64,000 bases of DNA, from NCBI GenBank assembly GCA_022702545.1, contig JAHRBC010000005.1, positions 1,178,001-1,242,000 of the forward strand, in the 5' to 3' direction. A model generated the notes under the pieces. It saw only the letters and a program-made list of their open reading frames with translations. It had not been told where the DNA came from and did not search any database. Numbering within the stretch: the first letter of the stretch is position 1; every line of letters begins with the position of its first letter. Source of the stretch: Phycomyces nitens (lineage: Eukaryota > Mucoromycota > Mucoromycetes > Mucorales > Phycomycetaceae). Of this stretch, positions 1-9,411 are shown in pieces. Made by a program: the position numbers and the translations under genes.

Positions 1-43
1 TATATGTGCGTCTACTAGGTATCTGCAATCTTTGTGTTTTCAG

Positions 44-439
44 CAATTCCTCCCGAGAAGTTTGCGTTTGCAATCCAAAACATCTTTAAAGTCTTGAAGC
101 CCGGAGGATCGGTCTTGTTCCGTGATTATGGCCTTTATGACGAAGCCCAGCTAAAGTTCAGTGCTTCTTCTGACAAGAAGCTCGACAACAATCTCTATGT
201 GCGCCAGGATGGTAAGTGAATATACCCACTGTGGGATGTAAGTCTAATGGCACCTTTTTATTTTTTCAGGCACCATGAGCTACTTTTTTTCACTAGAAGA
301 CCTCCAGTCTCGGTTTGAAGCCGAGGGATTCAAGACATTAAAGAACGAGTACATTTATCGAGAAACCACCAACAGACGTCTGGAACTCAACGTTGATCGC
401 ATATTTGCACAAGCAAAGTTCCAAAAGCCATTGGCATAG
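44..439 (+). CDS. tRNA m3C methyltransferase (METTL2/6, Trm140 family), C-terminal part
   Basis: The 3' end of a gene entering from the left. Exons are about 44..211 and 270..439, with a GTAAGT donor and a TTTTTCAG acceptor; the first exon starts after a TTTTCAG acceptor. The first exon carries the motif VLKPGG followed by LFRDYG, the post-motif beta strand of the class I SAM-dependent fold in METTL2/METTL6/Trm140. After the intron the protein continues with SYFFSLEDL and closes with the family tail [10 protein letters not shown], then [11 protein letters not shown] and a TAG stop. These enzymes methylate C32 to m3C in the anticodon loop of some tRNAs. The SAM-binding N-terminus lies outside the window. 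AATAAA at 473..478 is a likely poly(A) signal. The gene converges on the dioxygenase ending at 531, leaving about 90 bp between the stops. The family is clear; the exact paralogue (METTL2, 6 or 8 type) is not. Confidence 0.85.
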
Positions 440-530
440 ATGACAGAAATTCCCAGATAATTTATTTTATTCAATAAATACACCTTTTATGTTTTTTTTT
501 TCGACTTTAAATACCCAAATGCTTCAATGT

Positions 531-1977
531 TTATACAGAGGTACTAAAGCCATACTCGGCAGACAAGACACGCAGTTTGTCCTTGAGGGAATCGAGATTG
601 AGGTAGGTACCCTTGAGATGGCGATCACCACTGGCAGGGTCAAACGAGGTTCGGCCATGAAGCACACGACGGTTGGCAAACATTACTTTACGACATGTTA
701 GAAACAGTTTGTTACAAGAGCCTTGGTTCCTTACCCAATTGTCCAGGCTGTAAAGTTAGCTGGAACCTCAGCTTCTCATCTTCCACAAAGTCTGCAAAAC
801 GCTGGTAAGCTCTATAAAACTCCTTTGCCTCTGCGGGAGAAAGATGGTCCATGGGTCCTTGGAACTGTGGAGCATAGTTGACATGCATATCCCATGCTGG
901 TCCACTCTGATCCTCGCCAGTGACCAGAGTAGGGCGACGATAGTACATGTGGTGGCCATTGTTTAGATAATGAAAGGCAACTGGTGTCTTTTGGAGGATC
1001 TCATAGTCTTTTGGGAACTGCTCTTTGAGCATTTCAGCAGCACGGTAAGAATCGACAAAGATGCTTGCACCACCTGTCACTGTGTTTTGGAGACTATGTA
1101 AAAGTTGAATTCCAGGCGGGCTGTCGAGATACCTGCAGGACAGTAGCAGTAATTGATGTTAGCATCCAGAAAGAATCCTATTAAATTAAACCTGCATCAA
1201 GTCCATGTGGAATCCCAGGTAAAGACTGGTATAGGCAATGTTTATCGACTTTGCAATGTTCTTTACATCAAAGTCTCGACCATAGAATGTTTCCTGGATA
1301 GGCCCAATGCGCTCTGCTACATCAGTGGCACTGCTGTCTTTGATTGGCACGTCTTTGAGAAAGACAAGACCACGGTTGTACAGACGCTGGACAACTTGAT
1401 GAAGCCCTGCATCAGTGTTCATATAGTCATTGTAAGACACCCACTTGAGGTCATATTCATCTCGAGACCATGTAGTTGGTTTGATCTGGTTGAATCTAAA
1501 TGCCTCGCTTGTCTTGTTGGACCGATAGGTGTCGAGGAATGAGACGGGATAACGGCTCACATGAACATTGGCTGATTGGTGGCGAAGAGGTTTGTTCCAA
1601 ACAATCTCTATTTCACCATCCTCAATGCGCACTGATGTAGGTGCAATGTCAAGGGGAATGTCGGCCGAGGAATGCAGTTTCTGGCGACTAGAGGGATGGA
1701 CGCACTGATCACACAGGCAGTTGTCTCGGAGCCAAAGATAGCTATAAGCGCTCTTGGTGGTGTGTGGATCGACGGCGTTATGGACATGGTTCCAGTTGAC
1801 ATGAACAGCGTCATTGTCTGTATGGTCCAATGTCACCTCAGGGGTGGTGATCTTTGGTGCAAGGGCTGAAAACAACCGGGGAGATGCATGTCTTGCCAAT
1901 GTTGCCTTGATAGGAACTGCTTTGGATGCCCGGAGGCTAGGTGTAATTGCTCGGGTAAGACGTGTCAGAAAAGCCAT
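531..1977 (-). CDS. Gamma-butyrobetaine / trimethyllysine dioxygenase family (carnitine synthesis), mitochondrial
   Basis: Three exons: 1196..1977, 735..1132 and 531..685, joined in phase to give 444 residues. The ATG at 1977 starts an Arg-rich, acid-free amphipathic N-terminus (MAFLTRLTRAITPSLRASK) typical of a mitochondrial presequence; the frame open further upstream has only a GTG. Residues 82-97 hold the N-terminal domain signature WLRDNCLCDQC of the GBBH/TMLH family. Residues 257-259 (HMD) are the first two Fe(II) ligands, and the third His lies in RVLHGRTSFDP near the C-terminus. The enzyme is an Fe(II)/2-oxoglutarate dioxygenase that hydroxylates gamma-butyrobetaine (last carnitine step) or trimethyllysine (first step); I cannot separate the two by eye. 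Intron 2 (686..734) is GT-AG. Intron 1 (1133..1195) fits only as GC-AG (donor GAT|GCAGGT), because this alone restores the conserved HMDL to SPPGIQLLH spacing. Confidence 0.88.
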
Positions 1978-2019
1978 CGATAGGCATCCAAAAAGTGCGT
2001 GGGTCGACTTCAAATACAC

Positions 2020-2581
2020 CCCCGGATTAAATTATCTAATCTACTCCGCCGTGAGAAGATGGTTCAAGGTGAGAAATAAAGTGAATTAAGATTCTCTGTG
2101 TTTGTGGAATCTATTTCCGAAAATGGTATATGAAAATAATGCATATGTGGGTTACCAAAGCGATTTGATTTTTGAGAGGGTAAAAAAAAAGAATAATATT
2201 TGATACCGACTCATTTCTACCCCTTGTTTCCCTTTCACCAAAGAAAAAACCCCCAATGATAGATTATACTAATAGCAAGTTGAAAATACCATGGAAATGT
2301 AAATATTCTTTCATTAGAATATTGTAAAGTGATCGAGATATTAGTACTTTTGTTGTTGTTGTTGTTGTTGTCCCAACTGAATATTGTTCTAGAATCGACT
2401 TAATAACATTTAACCAAAAGTTCTATATGTTGTTGAACCAATACAACTTATAAACACATGTGTAATGTCCTATATATTCCACATGATCTTTCAAATAATT
2501 TACCACCCATACCCATCAATACCATTGAGATCTTTAACAAGAAACTCAATCAAATCATCCCACAATAAACCGATGTTTTCG
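2020..2581. other. Gene-free AT-rich interval upstream of the dioxygenase
   Basis: This holds the presumed promoter of the dioxygenase, which is read leftward from 1977. There is no conserved reading frame. A short TTG-repeat tract lies at about 2350-2370. Nothing else is identifiable. Confidence 0.5.
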
Positions 2582-4260
2582 ATATACAGTTCCATAGGTT
2601 GGCTAATGCCACAAACTTGACTCCCGCCAAATATAAATATACATCTCTATACCATTATCCCTGTTTTCTTGCTTTCTACTATAATAACATGGTACAAAAA
2701 CTTACTGAAATAAAGGGCAAAGCATGGTGTTAATAAAAGATATTATTAACTTTTTTTTAGTATTTTGTGTGTAATCCTTTATTCTTTTGAAGTGTATGTA
2801 GTTGATTTGGTTTATAATTGCAATGAGCTGCACACACTTCAGCTGGTATTTTGTACCATTCTTCTTTCCACAAACACTTCAAACCTTTAAGGCTCTTAGA
2901 CTGGGGTCTTGTAGCTCTCGCCATACTTCCTAGGTAAGCCCAGATATTCTCAGTTAGACTGAGATTGGGGTTGAACGTAGGCAACTTCAGTACCTCCAGA
3001 TCTGCGTTCTTTTGATGCTCTTTCACCATTTTGTTTCAATGACATGGAGAATTGTCTTGTTAAAAGATGAAAGAGTCATCTTTTTCATATTCCAAATGGT
3101 TTTTGAAGGGAACCAAAGTGTTTTAGAGTATGTTTTTATACCCCCATTGCTCCAGATTACCGTTGGTTGAACACCACCAGACCAGACTTATCCCCAGATG
3201 ATCACATATCTTCCACTACGTTGGATCCTGGGACGTACACAATATATGGTGCACTTTTCTGACTGAAGACCCCAGACTCGTACCTTTTTGCGCATTGGTA
3301 ACAATATAAATGTCAATGCATCACTCCAAATCACTCCATACCAGCGTTGATTCACCTTTGTGGTATGCTGAGAAAAGGCAAGGCCGTTTCTGCGATGCTA
3401 CTCAGTGAGCCATGGCTTATATCCAGCTATGTAAAACTTCATACAAAGAGCCTTTATGGCAGCACGCATTTTGTCCTTGCAAGCATATCTTTTCAAATAT
3501 AAACCCATTATGTCGATCAACATAGCCAAGATGGCCGCTCGATCTTTTTTTATCTCTCTGTGCAAAACGTGCAAGTCTTGTTCACCAAATATCCTTGAGG
3601 GTCCCTTGTGCCTTTGTATGACTGTGGTTCCAGTCTCTCTGTATCTTTACATTGTATTATATACAGTACGGCGTGCTACATCATATCGCTCACAAATGGT
3701 TGACACTTTTACTCCTGCCTCAAAAGCACCAATAACCATTCCTCTGACTCCAATTGGGATTTCCATTTGCTTGGGAATATTTTCAGAAATGTTTTATAAA
3801 GACATGGATAGAATCAAATTAAACATAGTGGTATAGGTATTTTATTTTTTTTAAAAAAAACTCGGGATGTCAAAGTTGTACCATTCTGGAATCAACCCCA
3901 TTGTATTTGACAAAGAATACTTTATATCTATAAACACAGACTTGGAAACGTATACATTGTTAACCTGGTGAGGCATATTACGATCCACCATTACCAATTT
4001 ATTTTACATGAATTGGTTAAATATTCATCAAATTGTCCCAATTTTTCACTCTCAAAAATCTTCAAGCACTTAACATTCACTATTTGCACCAAAAGTGCAT
4101 TTTTGATACCCTCTTACGAAATCCAGAGGACCTAAGACCAGTCTGACAAATTTCAAGATTGCTGTTCTAAGTAAAATTGTGCAGATTTGTAATACAAACC
4201 GATTGGTGTTTATCTGACAACCCACAAAGGCGTACTTGTATAGATATAAAGGATGTTAAA
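2582..4260 (-). mobile_element. Degenerate Tc1/mariner-like element, family 1, copy 1
   Basis: A block of about 1.68 kb repeated in the same orientation at 18668..20860. Homology begins at TACAGT(T/C)CC with the sequence AGGTTRGCTAATG shortly inside, and ends at AAAGGATGTTA. The 5' TACAG fits Tc1/mariner ends (TA target plus CAG). No matching inverted repeat is visible at the right end, so that boundary is set only by loss of similarity between the copies. Inside is a decayed transposase on the minus strand. The two copies differ by scattered substitutions and small indels, and a solo LTR sits only in copy 2. Confidence 0.75.
2757..3836 (-). pseudogene. Tc1-like transposase pseudogene
   Basis: Read leftward. 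The N-terminal part (about 3836-3480) gives a helix-turn-helix region of IS630/Tc1 type with the segment YDVARRTVYNTMYRYRETG. The C-terminal part (3029-2757) keeps NPNLSLTENIWAYLG, which corresponds to the third catalytic block SPDLNPIENLWAYLK of Tc1 transposases, with D and P of SPDL lost and the catalytic Glu retained in TEN. Frames change and stop codons occur in between, so no full-length protein can be made. This is a fossil of a DDE cut-and-paste transposase. Confidence 0.8.
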
Positions 4261-5060
4261 ATAAGCGGAATTTGTAAAGAAGTGTATATAAAAGGAAATA
4301 CGATTTTGTCCCACACATATACAATGGATTTCAAGGATTTGAGAAAGTATTGATTAATAGGATCTTAATAGATATCTATATTTTAACTTTGATAAAAGTA
4401 AATCTATGTAGGGGAGAGTTACATAAATGTAATATACCACATCGTGTTCATTTTATTATAAAAATTATATTGGATATGTTTGTCAAAAAAAAGGCTCTAA
4501 AAAATCTACAAAACACAAAGAATTGAACCAACAGAATCAAGTTCAAATTATGCAATAGAAATATTTTCTGACATACTGTGGTATACACACCAGAGTCGAG
4601 TAAAAAACAGAATCTATAACCTATATATAGTTTCTCTTTTCTAATGACCCTGGCAAGTTAACATCCTAGGAGCAGTTACACGCCAGGCTCACATACAATT
4701 CATAGTACAGCAGTGATAACCGACCGTTGCACAATAGAGATTAAAAGTAAAAGGCAGCTAGACTAATAATTATATTAACCACCATAATATTCTTCCTCTA
4801 ATAAATGGCACTCTCACAGTATCTACAAGTTCCCAACCCCTAATTACCACATGAAGTAAAGGATTTACTCATAGACTCGTACTACTACTGATAATAATTG
4901 TTAAATGCGAATTCATGAACTATCATTGATTGTCAACTGCAATCTAATGAGATAAAATGGACTAAAATCAGAATAAACAGTAGGTATTTTATTAAAATCT
5001 TTACAATTGTTGGTCATATTGCCATAGTTTACTATATAACAATATATATTACGGAGGGTC
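4261..5060. other. Gene-free AT-rich interval
   Basis: No reading frame of note, no RNA gene and no repeat shared with the rest of the window was seen. Confidence 0.5.
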
Positions 5061-5517
5061 TCTCTTGGTTTCAAAGCAACAAGCTTCTACTCACAGGAAT
5101 AACCACGAGAAGGTGGAGACCATATATTCCCGCCCCCCAGACCTCAAAATTGTAATTATACCAAGTTCTCGCCAAAGTACAGCATCGCAGCAGCTTTGTC
5201 TTCGGGCTATGTCACTGCTCAGTCTTCCAGCACTGTCAAGGGTCGGTCTCTAGCTATGCTCAATGTCAGTCCTTTGGCGCAGTTCAATGCAAGTCTTCTT
5301 TCTTTGTCTAATCCAAGTCTTCTGCGTCATTCAGTCCAAAGTCTTTTCGCCTTGCTTGATCCTTGCTTGCTTGCTTTGCCCAATTTCAATTTCTTTGTTC
5401 ATTCGGTACTTGTCTTTTTACTTTGTTCAGGTTCATTGTCAAATTTTAACGGATTCCGTACATTCAATTTTTTTAAATGGTCGATAATTTGGAAACCAAG
5501 CCTCACAAGCGCCCTAG

Positions 5518-5789
5518 AGGAAAGAACATCTACTCATATGCTTGCAACTCCCCTTAGGGCTATCTGTCCTACAGGCATAAGGTACGTCTTCCCTGATTCT
5601 TACCATATAGCAACATATGACTTTGTATATCTCCTTCTTAAGGGCCTGTTTTATTGGGCTATTCCAAAAGATGAAAATATACTAAAGGCATACGATGCTG
5701 CATAGGATACAGCAAAAGACATACCTTATGCCTGTAGGACAGATAGCCCTAAGGGGAGTTGCAAGCACATGAGTTGGTGTTCTTTCCTG
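5518..5789. repeat. Large inverted repeat (fold-back) with perfect 45-bp core
   Basis: The left arm at about 5518-5590 is the reverse complement of the right arm at about 5717-5789, with a spacer of about 126 bp. The core (5540..5584 against 5722..5766) matches perfectly over 45 bp, and the outer parts differ by a few bases. On each arm's own strand the core is followed by a splice-donor-like AAG|GTACGT or AAG|GTATGT. The unit may be an inverted duplication of an exon end or a fold-back element. The + strand reading over the left arm is open (HMLATPLRAICPTG) but matches no family I know. Confidence 0.8.
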
Positions 5790-6374
5790 GAGGACTCCTG
5801 TGGACCATCGTCTTTCATTATGTCATCTTTAACATTTTGGACATCTAGAGAAAGATAATACATATATTAGTACATGTTCTTCATCATAAATCACAAGAGA
5901 TCAATAGGTACTTACAGTTCAAATTGTATAAAGGATGCTATCACCACTTTAACCACCGAAGGCGTCTTTCGAGAGATCTTTTCCTTCTTGCGGAGGGCGC
6001 CTTTTTTTAGCACTCCTCCTTTTTTTTTTTGATCGTTTGAAATTTCATTTCAATTCTTCTTTGAATCAAACTCATAATTGGATTTGTAGGGAACGGCATT
6101 GGTCTTGTCATCAAACTCGGGAAGTAAACTTGGAATCAAACTTGGAAATCCAACTTTGTACTGAACTCGACTTTGGACTTGGCCTTGAACTCGGAAATCC
6201 AACTCGGCATTGAACTTTGCTTTCAGACTAGACACTGAACTGTGCTTTGGAATGCACTAAACATTGCTATATACCTTACCTTGAGCCATACATTGGACTT
6301 TACAGCAAACATAGCACTGGACTTTGCATTAAACTTTGCATTGTACTTGGTGTTGAACTTGGCAGGCATACAAT

Positions 6375-6615
6375 TATTCGGATCAGTCACCTATAATCAT
6401 ATTGATGGTGAGTATTAATACTTTTTTCGAGTCAACGTTTTGACTTTACCTTGACTGTGGGACTCTGCCCATGATTTGGATTCCACCTTTTGGAATCGGT
6501 TTTGCAGTGGGTCTATACCCTTCCTTGATTTCAGTCATCTATAATAATTTTGACAATGAGTATTTATGATTGGTTAGAGTCAGCGTTTTTACGTTACCTT
6601 GACTGTGAATATTTA
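6375..6615 (-). repeat. Direct duplication of an intron-like unit, about 145 bp apart
   Basis: Two similar segments run from a CAGTCAYCTATAATMAT start through a GAGTCARCGTTTT core to a TTACCTTGACTGTG end (about 6384-6458 and 6529-6607). On the minus strand each reads as CACAGTCAAG|GTAA...ATTATAG|RTGACTG, that is, a plausible short GT-AG intron with its flanks. The spacing is constant, but I could not thread one reading frame through both units. This may be the trace of a duplicated exon-intron pair in an unrecognised gene. Confidence 0.4.
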
Positions 6616-6968
6616 TCATGGGTTGATATTGGCTTGCATTTCGGGGATCTCTTGTTGATCCCTGTTCATACACCGGCTGAGGTATGAACAGATTGTATTC
6701 TTTGTTTTGTTGCCATGAATGATAGGATTTGACAGCCGGCTTTTTTTCTTGATGCAAACGGGACAGACGGTACACAGGGCAACACAATCCACATAGCCAC
6801 CACCTCCACGAGCAGGACCAGCAAGACTACCAGCAAAGGAAAAAGGGAACCGCCAACAGAAGCCATGCGCCACTCGAGCGATGTGTCCACCACAACTGGT
6901 TGGACAATCAACGGCAGACGGATGACTAGACTTGGTTGACCCAAGGCCCTATACAGGCACAAAGGCAC
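6539..6968 (-). CDS. Possible exon of an unrecognised single-pass membrane protein
   Basis: Minus-strand frames here encode a strongly hydrophobic segment (GGSLFPLLVVLLVLLVEVVA), preceded by SLEWRMASV and followed in an overlapping frame by a polar stretch with QEKKPAVKSYHSWQQ and IPQPVYEQGSTRDPRN. A membrane span followed by a Lys-rich cytosolic stretch is what a fungal type I membrane protein would show. The frame changes between the two parts, so an intron, a frameshift or chance is possible. No family recognised; low confidence. Confidence 0.2.
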
Positions 6969-7470
6969 TGTAAGTCTTTGGGCGAGAGAAGTACGACTAG
7001 TGTACTCAACGGCCTGCCGTTAGCAAGAACCATTCTTCACTCTCACTGGCATCCTCCAAATGGTGTCCTCTTGTAGTACATAGGCCGGGATAAGGAAACT
7101 AAAAAACCATTTATATAGTTAGTATCCAAAATGTCATAAAGTACAGTATAATGGAACAAATACTTATCTTAAGGGCTCTCCTTGATGCTGTCACAATCAT
7201 ACTGATTTTAGGAAAATACCATCTGGTGCCGTATCGCTGCTTGGGTTCACATTGTTCTGTTGGGAGCTCCCTCGTAGATTGCTGGTAGCCTATAAAGTCC
7301 TGCCAGTGTTAGTGGTGTTTGTACGGATTGCATTACCCCTGATGGTCTTGATGTCCCGTATTGGATTTCTTGCTGAATCGGATGCTTCGTACTTGGCTTC
7401 GATTCTTGTCGAGGTCCAGGTATGCCTTTGCCACAGCCCAGCGAGATGGCGAGACTCTGGGCTGCTTTTT

Positions 7471-8067
7471 TCATTTCCATTTCTGTGATCTTGTGGTTGT
7501 TTCCTCTTGGTATTTTTGCTGGCTAGCATTGTTTCTTGGTGTCGTATCACGATTGGTTTTGTTCTTGGTCTTGAGATTTTCGACTTGACTGCGGCTTGGA
7601 AACTCTGAAAAATGACAAAGGCATACCTGGACAGACTGGCAATGGAGTGGCAGCTCTACGTAATTCGAATACTTTGTTCTGGCTTTTGGCTTTTTGCTGT
7701 TTGCTTTTGGATTTTTGCTTTTTGCTGTTGGCTTTTGGATTTTGGCTATTGCTTTTTGCTGTTTGCTTGCGTCTTTGGTTTGTACTGTTGAATTGTACCA
7801 TGACTTGTATTGTTGACTGGATTTATACCTGCTACTGCCATCCCCATTGCCAGAATCGTGTGGGACTAGACGATGGTCGTAAGGGTGACCGTTTGGGACT
7901 TGCCTTGATTCAGTCTCTTGGTAGACTGGCCCAATCCGAGTAGGATGTAGACGGCCCCGAGAGACAGAATTGTTCTTGAGTTGTTCCATCCGGTTTTGTG
8001 GATTGTCTGCCCGGCTTTGTCTTGATGCTTGAATCCGGGAATTTGGAATGTTCTCTCGGGGCCACAA
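7471..8067 (-). CDS. Low-complexity Lys/Gln/Ser-rich open frame, unrecognised
   Basis: An open frame of up to 198 codons dominated by K, Q, S, N and P, with segments such as KQQKAIAKIQKPTAKSKNPK. The repetitive part is the direct product of the GCTTTTGG minisatellite at 7681-7773 and stays open in more than one frame, which argues that composition rather than selection keeps it open. No domain. It could be a fragment of a disordered protein or non-coding. Confidence 0.2.
   Translation of the reverse strand: MWPRENIPNSRIQASRQSRADNPQNRMEQLKNNSVSRGRLHPTRIGPVYQETESRQVPNGHPYDHRLVPHDSGNGDGSSRYKSSQQYKSWYNSTVQTKDASKQQKAIAKIQKPTAKSKNPKANSKKPKARTKYSNYVELPLHCQSVQVCLCHFSEFPSRSQVENLKTKNKTNRDTTPRNNASQQKYQEETTTRSQKWK
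7681..7773. repeat. Minisatellite of GCTTTTGG-type units
   Basis: Four imperfect tandem units of roughly 16-28 bp, built from GCTTTTGG, ATTTTTGC and TTTTTGCTGTT blocks. They create a strong T+G strand bias and the Lys/Gln-rich frame on the other strand. Confidence 0.7.
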
Positions 8068-8088
8068 AAGTTGGAATTGCTTCTCCTA

Positions 8089-8158
8089 GGCAGCTACAAG
8101 TACACACACATTTCCTGGTCAGGGAAATTCTTCTGGTGTGTGTACTTTTGTAGCCGCC
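8089..8158. other. Long hairpin of about 70 nt
   Basis: GGCAGCTACAA-GTACACACAC (8089-8109) pairs with the strand at 8136-8158 with one mismatch and a 2-nt bulge. Inside it an ATTTCC/GGAAAT step can extend the stem before a short loop. The size and asymmetry resemble a small-RNA precursor, though a decayed inverted-repeat element is as likely. A second, shorter hairpin of about 14 bp with AAGGTCT/AGACCTTT arms lies at about 8445-8496. Confidence 0.55.
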
Positions 8159-8259
8159 ATATGCAATCTGCTCTTGCTGACAATCTCGAGTGTATTCTGC
8201 TTGATATAGAATACTTTGATTGTCAATGACTTGCGCTTTCACTTTTGATACGTCGTACA

Positions 8260-9411
8260 TATTGTTAAATTTGTACTAGTACTTGCTTCCTTCCTTGGAC
8301 AGCCTACTCATGCATAGCCTAATCACAGTCTAAAGTTTTTGCCATCTCAAGCAACTGTGTGTTGCCCAGGCATGCAATTGTGCATTTCTTGTGCCCAGAC
8401 AACTATTCTGCTACACACTTTTGGCTGTTTTGGCCATATAGTCTGTTGGCAAAAGGTCTATGTTTCTTGACATGTGCTTCAGACCTTTCGCCAAACACCT
8501 TCAGGAACTGTTGATCCCATGTGCAGACTATATTTTTGAATCGATTTGGATTCAATAGAGTCTATCCACAGACTCGAAAAGGTCCGCACTAGGAAAAACA
8601 AAGCTAACCAAAGGCTAAAAATAGCCAACCAGGAAAGCAAATCCGTCCAGATCAGACGTCCATGACCAGCGGATGCCAGTAAACCAGCATCCATGCTCCT
8701 TGATTAAACCACCAGTACAAACTGTCATGACCTAAATCCAATCTGACCAATCGCTCAGTCAGACCAAACACAGGACCTCAACAGCCCGGATTTCAAAGGC
8801 CCAAGAAAACCAAACGGACGGCCCAGAATGTCCAAACCAATAGAACCAAAGGCCCAGAAAGCCCAAACCATGGAACCAAATGGCTCGTACCAATGATAAA
8901 ACCGTAGACCCGCAATCCTGACCAAGATTCGGGAGGGGGAGAGACTCGACAAAGGACCCACGGACAAGAGCACCTACAAACAACCATGGTTAGTAAACAG
9001 TTGATTATGTAATTCAAAATATATATATGTATAAAACAATCCTTACCTTTGCAAGAATCTAAACATCGCTACCACAACTTTCGGATGTATTAAGACGGTA
9101 CATTAGGCGAGCGTGAGGGACCACAACTCAAACCAGCACCTCCTAATACACCGGCGTAGACAACTCCACGTCTACCTTCTCTTTACTATCCAAATTATAT
9201 CAAGGATTCAGAAACATGCAAGCATTTAGGCACAGTATCCATTTCAATTGAAACAGATAATCTGGCCAGCTTGAATCATCACTATCCAAGATAAGGACTC
9301 GGTCCCAAACAAGCAGGCGGAACATGGTGTCAATCTCAGAGAGACAGATAAACCAGACCTTTGAATCTGCAAGCAATTGGGACCGAACGTAAAGAGGGTT
9401 CCTCCAGTGCA
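8260..9411. other. Gene-free, relatively GC-rich stretch downstream of the FxFG membrane protein
   Basis: A run of GGCCCA/CCAAA-type words at about 8770-8890 and several small palindromes, but no frame with recognisable protein. It includes the 3' flank of the gene ending at 9412. Confidence 0.4.

Noticed and set aside
3456..3836. 126-codon + strand frame
   Set aside because: Antisense shadow of the Tc1-like transposase helix-turn-helix on the minus strand; the equivalent holds at 20183-20428.
7596..7943. Hydrophobic + strand frame (Leu/Phe/Trp-rich)
   Set aside because: Produced by the GCTTTTGG minisatellite; opposite strand equally open.
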